Shown here: positions 1 through 10,423 of the stretch, in pieces
Layout: each line of letters starts with the position of its first letter
Position numbering within the stretch: the first letter of the stretch is position 1
Assembly: GCA_008828725.1 (NCBI GenBank)
Contig: MEHQ01003884.1
Location: 1-64,000 of the forward strand
Reading direction: 5' to 3'
DNA length: 64,000 nt
From: Saccharina japonica
Taxonomy: Eukaryota > Sar > Phaeophyceae > Laminariales > Laminariaceae
Notes under the pieces: model-generated
What the model saw: the letters and a program-made list of their open reading frames with translations, nothing else
The model's database searches: none
What the model was told of the DNA's origin: nothing
Made by a program: the position numbers and the translations under genes

Positions 1-713
1 GGTGGCATGGTGTCGTGCATGTCCCGCGAAGCAAACAAGGGCGAGGGGAGAGCTGTCCCGGGGAACAAGGTGTACTACTTGTATACCGGTATACACACTT
101 CGTGGTTCGTATACTTGTAGCAGACCAGTGTGCGTCGATATTGCTACTGGTGTACGGGTGTTACTGCAGGCGCGGGTATGAGCACTACTGCAGTTGTTGT
201 AGACGACAGCAGCAGCAACAGCAGTAGCAGCAGCAGCAGTAGCGGAACAGCGGACAAGTGACAACAAGCAATACTCGCACACTGCTGTCACATTGGTAAC
301 TGTACTCCCATCGGTGCCAAGCGATTTCACCGGGACGGCACTATAGCGGGCAGCCGGCACTACTCAACCGGCACTATAGAGGGACCACTACCTCTACTGT
401 ATGATACAATGCGAGCCGAAACGCCTTCTGCCTTATGGACTTCCCGAGGCGAAAAAAGACAAAAACGAATACCTGGACCCATTCTGTCCGGAAACGTGAC
501 CCGTTTGGGCGTGCGTCATGAAAACCGGTACCGGTACCCAAACGGTCCTTCCAATTCCCGGACAAAGTGTACAAAAAACGGTACTTTCCGGACAAAGTAT
601 ACCGAAAATCGGTACGTGTGCCGATTTACGACCACGCAAATCGTATCGTAGCAACCCGGCGCCGCTGGGTGTACATAGGAGATGGGATTTTACCGGTAAG
701 CTTTTGAAGAATG
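1..713. other. No recognised gene; CAG-type microsatellite
   Basis: I recognise no gene here. Bases about 198-243 are an impure CAG/GCA microsatellite. The rest is unique-looking sequence without a convincing exon; open frames are short and overlap on both strands. Confidence 0.5.
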
Positions 714-828
714 ATTACGGGGGGACCGTAGTAAACATAACCAAATATAATATTGTTACTAAAAATAGGGAATTTAGGTAGAGGTTTTGGTCTGCACCGT
801 AGGTCCTATTTACTATGCCCCCCCCCCC
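714..828. mobile_element. MITE copy M1
   Basis: This is a diverged copy of the short inverted-repeat element described at 6331-6450. The left end reads ATTACGGGGGGACC and the right end has GTAGGTCCTATTTACTAT followed by a run of C. The interior is AT-rich and non-coding. It is recognised by comparison with four other copies in the window. Confidence 0.65.
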
Positions 829-944
829 TCGTACATACAGCAGTACACAAAACGCTTGCGGCATGGGCATGATGCCTATATAGAAGTAACTATAAACTCG
901 TTTGGGGCCCGGTTACTTACGCGGTGGCTATTTCCAGGGCTGTT

Positions 945-1320
945 CGCGGGTCATGACCCGACCCGCGGGTCGGGTCAGGAGGTGTTCAGAATGTCACGGG
1001 TCGGGTCGGGTCGGGTCAGCAAGTGTTCAAAATCTCACGGGTCGGGTCGGGTCGGGTCAAGAGGTTTGCAAATCTCACGGGTCGGGTCGGGTCGGGTCAA
1101 GAGGTTTCCAAAATCTCGCGGGTCTGGGTCGGGTCATGACCCGACATCTCAAAATTTTCGCGGGTCGGGTCGGGTCATGACCCGCACATCTAATTTTTCG
1201 CGGTCGGGTCGGGTCATGACCCGATCATCTAAAAATTTTGCTGGTCGGGCCAGAATGATCCGCGAGTTGTTTTCCGTTGACCCGCGGGTCGGACCCGTGG
1301 GTCGAACCCGCGGATCCGGC
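945..1320. repeat. GGGTC pentanucleotide array
   Basis: These are tracts of the pentamer GGGTC arranged in a longer unit of about 50 bp. In each unit a GGGTC run meets its own reverse complement (GGGTCATGACCC) and is followed by an ATCTCAAAATTTTCGC-like linker. Open frames here are repeat translations, not genes. A second block lies at 2010-2420 and a pure one at 51334-51693. Confidence 0.85.
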
Positions 1321-2009
1321 GACCGTATTTTTTCTATATTACCGCTTCCTGCCCGAGGGCCACTCTCGTCTCAGCGGGTCGGACCCGCGGGTCCCAAACC
1401 TTTAACCTTACCACTTCCTGCCCGTCGTGTCGATACCCCGAGTGCATTTCATAGCGTGCAGAACGATCATATTGTATACCTTGTACAGCAGTACTACATA
1501 CCAGGCAAACGTTTGGCGAACTCCTGGTCGGATGACACCATACAGCAGTATCTCACCATGCTCACACATCCTCCAAACCAACTGCAGGCAGGCCACAATC
1601 AATCCAAGGTACAAGAAGATAAAACTGACAGCACAGCAGCAGTAACAACAAGGCAGACATGCATCATTTGTACAATTAATTGATGCATCTCACAAACATA
1701 TGGATCAATTAGTGCGCTTGACCCTCGCCGGAGGCGGCATAGTTTGCCTGCTTTCCGGGGCGGAAGCAAAAGCCATTTTGGGTCAGAGCTATCGGGTCGA
1801 CCCGAAAAGAAGGCGTGGTAGGCACGGCAGTGTGCGAGATGTGGATCTATCTCTCTCTCTTCACGGAGATCTTCGCGAGCACACGCCACAAACTCAAAAA
1901 CAAGAGCATAAAATATAAAAAAAAACACAAATAACCACGACATTCTAGCAATATTACAAGGGACCAAGGCCCAAACAACGGACGAACGAGCAACGACTAC
2001 AGGTTTGGA
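1321..2009. other. Unannotated stretch between two GGGTC arrays
   Basis: I see no gene. It contains dispersed CAGCAGTA-like words and a short CT run near 1850. Open frames on both strands are short and look like no known protein. Confidence 0.4.
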
Positions 2010-2420
2010 CCCGCGAGTTTTATTTTTGACCCGCGAGAAATATCACGGGTCCAGTCAACCCGACCCGTATGAGACCCGTATCTCACGGGTCAATCGGTAT
2101 TTGGCGGGTCGGGTCGGGTCGGGTCAGAAGGAATTCAAAATCTCACGGGTCAGGTCGGGTCGGGTCAAGAGGTTTGTAAATCTCACGGGTCGGGTCGGGT
2201 CGGGTCAAGAGGTTTCCAAAATCTCGCGGGTCGGGTCGGGTCATGACCCGACATCTCAAAATTTTCGCGGGTCGGGTCGGGTCATGACCCGACATCTCAA
2301 ATTTTCGCGGGTCGGGTCGGGTCATGACCCGATATCTCAAAATTCTCGCGGGTCGGGCCGGGTCAGCTGACCCGACCCGACCCGACCTGACCCGTGAGGT
2401 TTGACCTGACCCGCGAACAG
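2010..2420. repeat. Second GGGTC pentanucleotide array
   Basis: The higher-order unit is the same as at 945-1320: GGGTC runs, a GGGTCATGACCC dyad, then a linker with ATCTCAAAATTTTCGC. It ends in a long GACCC run on the same strand, so the block as a whole can fold back on itself. Confidence 0.85.
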
Positions 2421-2450
2421 CCCTGGCTATTTCCTTGTTTCTTAAGCTTT

Positions 2451-2640
2451 CAAGATATGTTTTATGTTTTCCCTCTTTGCCCGGTGGCTACGTACGTACG
2501 GGTAGCTGGTATGGACGAGGAACGAACGCCTGCTGTATTCGCCCCTTTCAGCTTGCGACACCCCCCCCCTTTCCAGCTCGCGCCCCCCGGGATTTCAAGG
2601 CAACCACAATCAAAGCCGAATCGGGGCCTTGTATACCATG
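2451..2640 (+). mobile_element. Diverged fragment of the 612-bp TIR element
   Basis: This matches the interior of the elements at 27217-27829 and 59020-59631. Shared words include GAGGAACGAACGCCTGCTG and, further on, CAACCACAATC. Neither terminal inverted repeat remains, so it is an old or partial copy. Confidence 0.6.
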
Positions 2641-2814
2641 CAGTGGACATCGCCCACCCTATACACGGGCGGCACCTCACGGTTGGTGAGACCGCGCTGC
2701 TCGTTTGTTTGGTCGTGAACCTCGCTATGTACGCGTACTGCTGGATGCTGGCTGGGTGTGCGCTCGTATGCTGCTTTTCCGGCACAAGCATGCACACCCC
2801 GGCGGACAGTTCAT

Positions 2815-3479
2815 GACCTATAGCTCATCTGTCGTGTACAGCTCAAACCTTCAAAACATGTGCAGATGAGCTACCTCTTGTAGCCCAAGCCAGGGAAAAC
2901 ATGCGTATATATCTCGTGTAGCTCCTTTCAAGCTCATCCCGGGAACATACAAGCTAGCTCATGGAACATACGAGCTGTAGCCCCTATAGCTCACCCTGGG
3001 CAAATATGTGCAGATGCGTTATCCCCCATATCTCAACCTTTGAAAATGAGTGCAGATGAACTATCGCCTATAGTCCAAGCCGGGGGAAACACGGGCAGCT
3101 TGTATAGCTCCTACAGCTCATCCTGGGCCAGATGAGTCAGCTCATGTAGCTCCTATAGCCCACCTTAGGCAAATATGTGCAGATGAGCTATCCCCTGTAG
3201 CTCATGCTCATGTGGCTCCTATAACTTATCCAGGGGACAGATGAGCTACAGCAGTAGTTCATACCTGGTATCGTACGTAGCTCATATCGCTCACCCTCGG
3301 CAAATATGTTGCAGATGGGCTACGTACGTACGTATCCCCTATAAGCTCAAGCTTTGAAAACATGTGAGGATGAGCTCGTATAATTTACACCCTGAAGCTC
3401 AAGCCGGGAAAACATGTGCAGCCCATGTAGCCCACGTAGCTCACGTAGCTCACCGGCAAGCTACCCTCGAAAATAGCTA
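2815..3479. repeat. Degenerate TAGCTC-type tandem repeat
   Basis: About 660 bp are built from degenerate units resembling GTAGCTCCTATAGCTCA with interspersed AAATATGTGCAGATGAGC. AGCT palindromes recur every 10-25 bp. There is no coding potential. Confidence 0.75.
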
Positions 3480-3600
3480 TTACGGGGGACCATAGTAAAT
3501 AGGACCAAACATTGTTATTTTAATAGTAAAAACAGGTAAACATATACCAGGGTAGGTTTTTGCGTTTACCTTAGGTCCTATTTACTGTTGTGGTGTCCCG
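3480..3600. mobile_element. MITE copy M2
   Basis: This is a well-preserved copy. The left end is TTACGGGGGACCATAGTA and the right end TATTTACTGTTGTGGTGTCC, with GACCATAGTAAATAGGACC and its reverse complement as terminal inverted repeats. It abuts the end of the TAGCTC array. Confidence 0.75.
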
Positions 3601-4693
3601 CAACATTAATAGGTCGAGCTACGAGCTACGGTGAGCTGATCTATCCGACGTGCGCAAGTATACATAAAAGATGCGCCAGGTATATACGGTGTACGGTACG
3701 GCTGTAAAGCGGTAACTTTCTTTCGCGGCCGGAAAGCGCGGGCAGATCTCGGTCCCCGCACTTACAGGGAATGGTGATTTTCACCATTCCCCCCCCTTCT
3801 TGCGCGGTCGCTCGATCTCCATCCTCCTACGAGTAGCTATTATACGTACATCGTATCCCCATACGAGTGCTGCGGTTCTGCCTAATAGGGGGGTACATCT
3901 ACAGCAGTAGACAGCAATAAACCAACGCCTACTCAACGGTGAACCCGGTAATCTCTCGTCCGATCAGCTCGTGGGAGAATCTAACTCCCTACGTCAACGT
4001 CTAGAACCAAATCCCTTCAGCTCGGGACAGCAGTGGACGTCTCACCCTATCATACTCATGGCGCTTCGGCCCACAGAATAGTACTGCTGTTGTGACTGGT
4101 ATGATATGGTATCATACGAACGTACCTGGTACGCTTTTGTTACTGTAACTATGACCCCAAACAAATTCCAAGTAGTTTGTCCCCCAAAACGTGTCTCTAA
4201 TTTGAATTTTGAAACGATTTCACGCTCCTTGAGTGGCGATTTCTGTATGTGGACACATGTTGCTCTTCTGTCTTGGGGCGATTGGGCGAAACCCTATATT
4301 CATCTAGCAACGGCGTATGGTGCTGATGTAACTGTGAGCGCCATGCCTGGTTGGGAGGACCCCGAGGCAAAGGGCGACACGCATGCGCAATGCCTCGAAT
4401 ACCGAACCACTACGATGTACAAGCAACAGGGGAAGCAAGGCACGAGCAGGATGCGCGGGCGATCGCGCGGATTCCATGCAAAAATCAAAATTTGCAATTC
4501 AAAAATTAACATTTGGCCAACCAGCTTCGCAAAACAAGGCATATAATGCTGGTGTTGCTGTACCGGCGGTAGCTCTCAGAGCACAGCAATGCGCACCTAC
4601 AGCAATTGTGAGAGTGGACACAGGGCAGCAGCAGCAATAAACGAGCCAGGGCACACCCCGGACATGTTGGGCGTGCTGTTTTACGAACCTCAC
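3601..4693. other. No recognised gene; one perfect short hairpin
   Basis: An open frame of 146 codons at 4106-4546 (plus) has no motif I recognise and I do not call it. Bases 3767-3793 form a GGGAATGGTGA / TCACCATTCCC hairpin. If the RFC1-like gene on the minus strand is intact, this stretch would be part of its first intron. Confidence 0.4.
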
Positions 4694-4905
4694 CTCATCT
4701 TGCTGATACCCTTGTTTCTGCTTGGACTGGCGTTGCCTTGACGCTTGTTAGTTGGAGCAGACTTGTCGGCAGCAGCGGCAGCAGCAGTCTTGCCGCCCGA
4801 CTTGCCCGCTCCATTTTTTCCTGGTGGAGGTGTCTTGTCTTTCGCCGCACTCCCCCCTCCGCCCCCTCCTGCCGAAGCCTTGCCGAAGAATGATCGAATA
4901 TCCAT
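4694..4905 (-). CDS. RFC1-like first exon (replication factor C large subunit, partial)
   Basis: The minus-strand start at 4905 opens a 71-residue exon beginning MDIRSFFGK. It then has a Gly-rich stretch and a basic Lys/Ala/Pro-rich stretch, and ends in the donor AG|GTGAGG at 4695-4688. The large subunit of replication factor C, which helps load the PCNA clamp on DNA, begins in animals with MDIRKFFG; the I-x-x-F-F pattern is a PCNA-binding box, and a basic low-complexity tail follows. Only this exon is seen. The BRCT and AAA+ parts would lie at lower coordinates, and I find no second exon down to base 1, which is mostly repeats. It may be a real gene with a long first intron leaving the window, or an orphan exon. 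Other PCNA-binding proteins are possible. Confidence 0.5.
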
Positions 4906-5878
4906 GGCACGAAGCAATGAGGTTGTTGATGCGGTGAGCCAAGCGGTGATACGCGAGCATGGCGTTCCAAAAGATTTTTTCGCCTTAGCGATACGGGTAA
5001 GTTTCACCATATCCGGGGTCGTGGATCCATCCATATGCCGGCATGTCGGCCGAAACGGAGCATTGGCTCGGCGGCACACCCGGAGCACGAGAGCTCGCCA
5101 ACGTCAACGTTGCCATCATCATGGCACCACGACCCCCCTGAAGTTCCAGCAGTATACGCTCGTAGACGTTGGCGATGTTAAGCTAAAAACTGAGGTGACT
5201 ACGTAAGGCACCTGGCATACATAATGCTGTGTACTGTAGTAACGTACAGTAAGTAGTAACTGCCCTACTGTAACTGCCCCACTGCCTCGCCTACATGTCA
5301 TATGACTGACTGGTGGTGCACATTGAGCAGAGCGGTCAGGAGGATACCCGGCACCCCAACATATTGAACATATATACGAAGGGAAAGTACATGTCGCCGA
5401 TGTAAAAGTACGAGCGCATTTGTGTTGAACGACGGATGTTAGGCGTGGCGGCTTCGAAAAATGAAAAATCCCCTCGTCCTCACAACATTAACACATCCAA
5501 TGACAGCCGTACCAAGGCCGTACTACTGTATACTTACTTCTGTATCCGGCAACGACTGACTGCTGTCCGACCGTTTAAATATCCACATTAATATTCAAAC
5601 GGCCCTTACATTTCTTTGCCCCATACTCGTACTGCCTACTCGTACACTAATGCGTGATGCCGTAGCTGTAAAAAGGCCGCAGCGTATCTTCACAACATAC
5701 AGCAGTTAGTACTCGTAAAGTAGTGGTATTACTTTTTACGTGTACTCATGTAGAAAACTGCTCCCCCCACGTTTTTTGGGGATAAAATACTTGGAACTAC
5801 TGTAGAGAAGCAAATAGTTGATAACGTTCAACACAGATCACGATCTATTATTATTGGTGTACAAGTATAGGCCATCTA
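4906..5878. other. Upstream of the RFC1-like exon; no other gene seen
   Basis: This should contain the 5' UTR and promoter of the minus-strand RFC1-like exon. I see no clear core element and no other coding exon. Several CAGTA/TACTG words and GTAC repeats are present. Confidence 0.35.
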
Positions 5879-5971
5879 ACACGGGGGATCCTCGTAGGTA
5901 CCAGTAGTAAATAGGACCCACGGTACGTACACACAAATACCTCTCTATATATTTACCTATTTTTACTTACA
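5879..5971. mobile_element. Half copy of the MITE
   Basis: The left end resembles the MITE family (ACGGGGGATC, then CAGTAGTAAATAGGACCC) and a TTTACCTATTTTTAC interior follows. The right half is missing and the T-run tail of a minus-strand SINE starts at once, so the SINE may have inserted into or next to it. Confidence 0.5.
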
Positions 5972-6314
5972 TTTTTTTTTTTTTCTCCATCCCAGTTACT
6001 CGTATATTCGCCCTTCTTTTCTCTCTCCGTCCTAGTCGTAACTCAGATCCGGCGTCACAAAGTAGGCTCTTCTCCCTCCTCTCCCCCACTACGGTGCTTG
6101 CCTTGCATTTTTATCGCGAGAAGATTTCAGCACTTTCTTCCCTCGTCGACTTACGTCGGATTCCGCCTACCCACGCCACGAAGGCGCTCTCAGCAATTGG
6201 TTCCTTTTTATTTTTTCTAATAAAGAACAAAATCTCTCACCACGGTGGGATTCGATCTTGGGTGTACCAATGATAGTAGTCTTTGAAGCTGACCACTACT
6301 CTACCGGGGCGACC
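5972..6314 (-). mobile_element. tRNA-derived SINE, copy 1
   Basis: Read on the minus strand, the head at 6314 is tRNA-like. An A-box-like TAGAGTAGTGG is followed by the B-box-like GATCGAATCCC, the spacing of a pol III internal promoter. A body of about 230 bp follows, including AAAATGCAAGGCAAGC and GTAGTGGGGGAGAGGAGG, ending in an A-rich 3' tail (the T run at 5972-5984). The body matches copies at 6829-7192 and 11073-11210. It has no coding capacity and would depend on LINE machinery. Confidence 0.7.
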
Positions 6315-6330
6315 GGCTATGTAACGGTAA

Positions 6331-6450
6331 TATTACGGGGGACCATAGTAAATACGTATATCGTAGGACCAAGTATTTTTAGTACAAAGAAGTATTTATA
6401 TAGGTTTTTATGTATACCGTAGGTCCTATTTACTATGGTGTCCGGTAATA
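6331..6450. mobile_element. MITE copy M3 (best-preserved)
   Basis: This is a 120-bp element running from TATTACGGGGGACCATAGTA to TTTACTATGGTGTCCGGTAA. The inverted termini of about 28 bp contain GACCATAGTAAATAGGACC or its complement in the family consensus. The interior is AT-rich with no coding frame, and TAAT-type bases flank both ends. It has the features of a miniature inverted-repeat transposable element whose transposase source is not in the window. Confidence 0.75.
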
Positions 6451-6828
6451 ACAGGTAATAAGTAGACTCTTGGTGTCTGGAGTGCTGTCTGTAGTCTGTA
6501 TCCAACGCCACAGCAGGACGTACAACGCGGGAAACGAATGCTACACTGCTGTCTAACGTCCTGTGGGCATCTACAGACCGTATGAGCATGGGCGAGGAGT
6601 CCTGTCGGCATCTACAGACCGTATATGAGCATGGGCGAGGAGTAATTTGCTGTGCTCGTACATAACAACCGTCTTTTTTTGTTTGCCCGAATAGCATGAT
6701 GTGGCACACAGCGAAGAAGAGGTTACACAACAACGACGAGCACAACAGAACAACAACACCTTTCTTCCTTTGCTTGCTACAGAGTACCATATTACAGCAG
6801 TATTTAGGGCGAGATGCTGGTAGGATCG

Positions 6829-7192
6829 GTCGCCCCCATGGTCTAGTGGTATCTACCCTCGAATGCTTCTATTAGATTGTTTCCGGAGTTCGAGTCTCAC
6901 GTGGGTCGAACTTTTGAGTTTATTTGCAAAAATGAATAACAAACGGAATCAACTCCTGAGAGCGCCTACTGCTGTAGAAGCGTGGGTAGGCACAATTCGA
7001 TGCAAGTCGACGAGGGAAGAAATGGCTGAAAATCTTTTCTCGCGATAAAAATACAAGGCACGAACCGTAGTGGGGGAGGAGGGAGAGGAGCCTACTTTGT
7101 GACCCCAGAACTGAGTTACGACTATTAATAGGGAGGAGAGAGAAAAAGAAGGGCGAAGATAATAAAAAGGATGGAAAAAAGTAAACAAAAAA
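6829..7192 (+). mobile_element. tRNA-derived SINE, copy 2
   Basis: The plus-strand head reads GCCCCCATGGTCTAGTGG (A box) with B box GTTCGAGTCTC at 6888-6898. It then shares the family body (AAATACAAGGCACGAACC, GTAGTGGGGGAGGAGGGAG, GAAGGGCGAAG) and ends A-rich. It is in opposite orientation to copy 1 about 500 bp away. The head looks like a tRNA with an enlarged variable region, but cloverleaf pairing is poor, so I call it SINE rather than a tRNA gene. Confidence 0.7.
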
Positions 7193-10100
7193 CTCTAGCC
7201 AGGAGAAGGATTCCTCTGACTACGTCAGCAGCCAGGAACCTGTGGGCCCAACCAGGATTTTGGTCGCTAAATGGCCGCGACCACCGCCCCCCCGCGGCTG
7301 GTGAGGGGGCTCCGCGGGAGGCGCCCTGCCGGAGGCTCGTTTTAGGCGATTTATCTTTACTATTAATAGAGCTAAAGCATACGTATGATGTGTACGTATA
7401 CGTTGGTTTTTGGCCGTATCTCAAAAGGCGATGCTTCGGGTCAGGAGTGGTATATACCTGGTAGATAGATTGACTATTCGTATTTGTAAGACTAAAGTCG
7501 AAAATGCGAACAAAATGCATCATGATACAGGCGTGTACGGAACTGTTCTCTCCCTTCTCATGCGCACGTTTTGGTGGACTGCCAGCGTATTATGAGGCGT
7601 TCTAGTGGGACGTACGTACATAGCTAATATCCTGGAGTACCTGACATCTTCGTCAGCCAGGAGAGGTGTACTGCTAGTACCAGGGTACTGCCAGTAGATA
7701 CTGGCCCAGTACCGCAGCTAGAGACTATCATTGCAGATCTCAACTAATCAACTCGATTGAGGTGGCCAACGCCAGCAACCACCTAAGGTAGTCTCCGGGA
7801 GCGGCGTTTGGCGAAATCCTGGTCTCGTGCGTGAAAAGTCGGCCCCGTCTCGGGGGCTGGTCCTGTCTCAACCGTTTTCCAATATCCAGCTCGATTCGAT
7901 TCCATCCATCCCCCCCTTGCTCTGTTGTCGCCCCTTCCCATGCTTCCCCCCTTTTTTTTTGCGTGCAAAAAACAAAAATCCGGTACGAAATAACACGCCC
8001 CAAACGGAAGCTGTCGTAATGGAAGGGAGGGCTCCCGCTCGCCCTGAGAGAACACTTTGCATGCGGCCGCGGTGTGCCGTTCGCGGATGAGTACAGCGGT
8101 TGGTGCTACAATAGACAAGTAGTATGTATGTATGATTCGACACCTTGCGCGACCTCTCTCTGCTGCCGCCACGTCGGCGCGTTTGAAACGATCTGGCGTC
8201 GTCGCAAGGGAAGGCGCGTGGCAACTAGGCCATGCCCTCCGTCTCAGATCCCTCGCGAAGGATACCTGGTACACCGTAAGCGTTCTATGACATATACCCG
8301 GGTACCCGGGAACGTGCTCCCGTAGAGGAGCCCACACACCTTTTCCGAGGAGGCCCTTTTACTCCCCCGAGGAATTCTTTGCCCCACCCTCTCCCCCCCA
8401 AAAAAAACAAAACTGATTTTTCGAGAAGAGTTCACGAAAGGTTAACCCGATACAATCAATAGAAACGGCCTAGGGCTGTACAAGTATACCACAGCAAAAC
8501 TATACCGCAGAACATAACATATATATGTATATATGGGATTCCAACCATGTTGGGTAGTTTTCTCCCCATCACTTCAGAAAATTATTTTCCGTAAAGAAAG
8601 TTCTACCCTTTTCGTGGCACGCGTCGTTTTACAGTAGTAAGAAATCGCCCCCAGTTTTTTTTTTCTTTTTTTTTTTTTCTCGTTTTTGCGCCTGCCTCCT
8701 GGTGACCCTATTGTTTAGACTACAGTATACTGTCGAAAGATCTTCTCGGGCCTAACATTCTCCCGACAGAAATGCTTGGCAACGACTCTATCGGCGCGTC
8801 GTTTTCCCCGCCCGCAATGTCACACGCTGCTTTCAAATCTGTCCCGCCGTGCCGCATGTCCAGCGAAAGCGCAAAACGGTAGGGAGGAGGGGGCACGGTG
8901 ACCGGTTGGGGGGGGGGCGAAGAGGAGAAAGATAAAAGGACGTTCGTGAGGGAAGAAATAGAAGGGGCGGGGGGGTGTACTCATGTTGTCCACGGCCCGT
9001 CAGGGTCACTATAGACCCTGATTTTTGAGACCCTTTCTCGATCCTACAATGCCGGGCAGCCGGAGACGCCGTTGGGTTTTCAACCATACTCACGTTGCAG
9101 ACATTTTGCTTGCACCAAGCGCGAAACGCCGTGAGGTATTGGGCGAGTCGCATGGAGGGTGAGCTGCATCCTGCTAAGAACCGCCTCTGAGGCGGACTTG
9201 CATATGGACGACAGCTTCAATGAGTTAATTTAATTTCTGGTGTGGCTACTTCCGGAGACAGCAATGGGTTTTACTATGTAACTGCCTCGCGGACGCCTTA
9301 CCATATTAACACTACGTGATACGACCATTCCCCTTGTGCGGAACAAAGATTCTCCACCCCGCACAAATGATCTACTCGACCGCCAGCTTTGGTGACCGCC
9401 AAAAAAAAATAACAAAAAAAAACGGCACCCTGGTTGTCTAGCTCCACGCAGCGAGTGGCGTGTTTTACAGCGTCGTTGCCAACCGACGCCAACCCAACCT
9501 GTAAATATATCATATATTTATATGACGGGGGGGAAGGGGGGGGGGTTCGAACAAACGCCCACTTGCAAGAAGCGGTAACGACAGGTGATGAGAGGCCCGG
9601 GCTGCTGAATGCCACAGGACTTGCCCGTGATGCCCAGCGAAATAAGTTGCGATCACGTACAGCCACAACGTCGAGTACTCGATCTCACTGCAAAAAAAAA
9701 AGTAAAAAAGGCCTGGGGGCGCTGCCAAATGAAAACAACCTTCACACGTTTTCGCGCCAAAAAGTCACGGAACAACATGTCACGGCACAATGTTCCGAAA
9801 CTTTACGTACCAGATACGCCTTAAGGTTGTTCTGTCATGTATATCGAAATTTTCGTTCTTGTCAAGTTTTTATTTTTTTTTTGTCACGAGTCGTGACGCC
9901 AGTCTGTGCTTCTTGGATGCTTCAAACCCTACGTATTATTTTTCACTATTTGTAGCAAAGTATCGCACGACTCGCGAGAATGGCACGTTTTTTTGGTTTT
10001 TACGATTTGTGGCGTTTGTGGTGCCCGTCAAAAACTATCCTATGAATATCTACGCCAACGGTGCTCGGCAAGAAAGGAAAACGACCAACACTCCTTTGAA

Positions 10101-10423
10101 AAACGAAACCAGTGCGTTGGGGATTTCTGGACTAGATGACAAAAATCGAGTTGTTTCCATTCATGTTTTTTACTTGGTTGTACTATACCCCCCCCCTGTC
10201 TGGGTCACGAAAATGGTTAGTGGGGTGTCAGATGTGTTTTTCGTGGACCCCTGCGTACGCGTACAAAATATCGGTTTTGGTTCCCGTTAAGCAATATCCT
10301 ATTGACTAGTAGTGTGTGGGGCTTGGTGGGGGAGGAGGTGGCCGGGCTGTTCGGTTCCTGTCGCCCGCGCGCAGACGGACGCACGCCATGAAACGCTGGG
10401 AACGTTTTTTTGGGTGAACTCAC
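7193..10423. other. 3' side of 7TM-RGS gene 1; last exon not found
   Basis: Gene 1 must end here or lack its tail exon. A minus-strand stretch at 9169-9091 is bounded by a good acceptor (TTCTTAGCAG) and donor (GTGAGTATGG), but has no counterpart in the paralogues, so I do not assign it. Bases 8003-8170 resemble 23438-23600 and 53850-54130, which lie 3' of the other 7TM-RGS genes. Long homopolymer runs are present. Confidence 0.4.

Noticed and set aside
787-2370. Open frames up to 298 codons over the GGGTC arrays
   Set aside because: They translate the pentamer repeat (GSGR, SRVGSGR), are open on both strands and have no domain; repeat artefacts.
2815-3479. CRISPR array
   Set aside because: The units are degenerate, contiguous and without unique spacers of constant length, and the genome is eukaryotic.
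4106-4546. 146-codon plus-strand frame as a gene
   Set aside because: No recognisable motif and no related copy in the window; kept only as a remark.
6829-6905. A functional tRNA gene
   Set aside because: Box A and box B are present but the arms do not pair into a cloverleaf and the sequence continues into a dispersed repeat body, so it is a SINE head.
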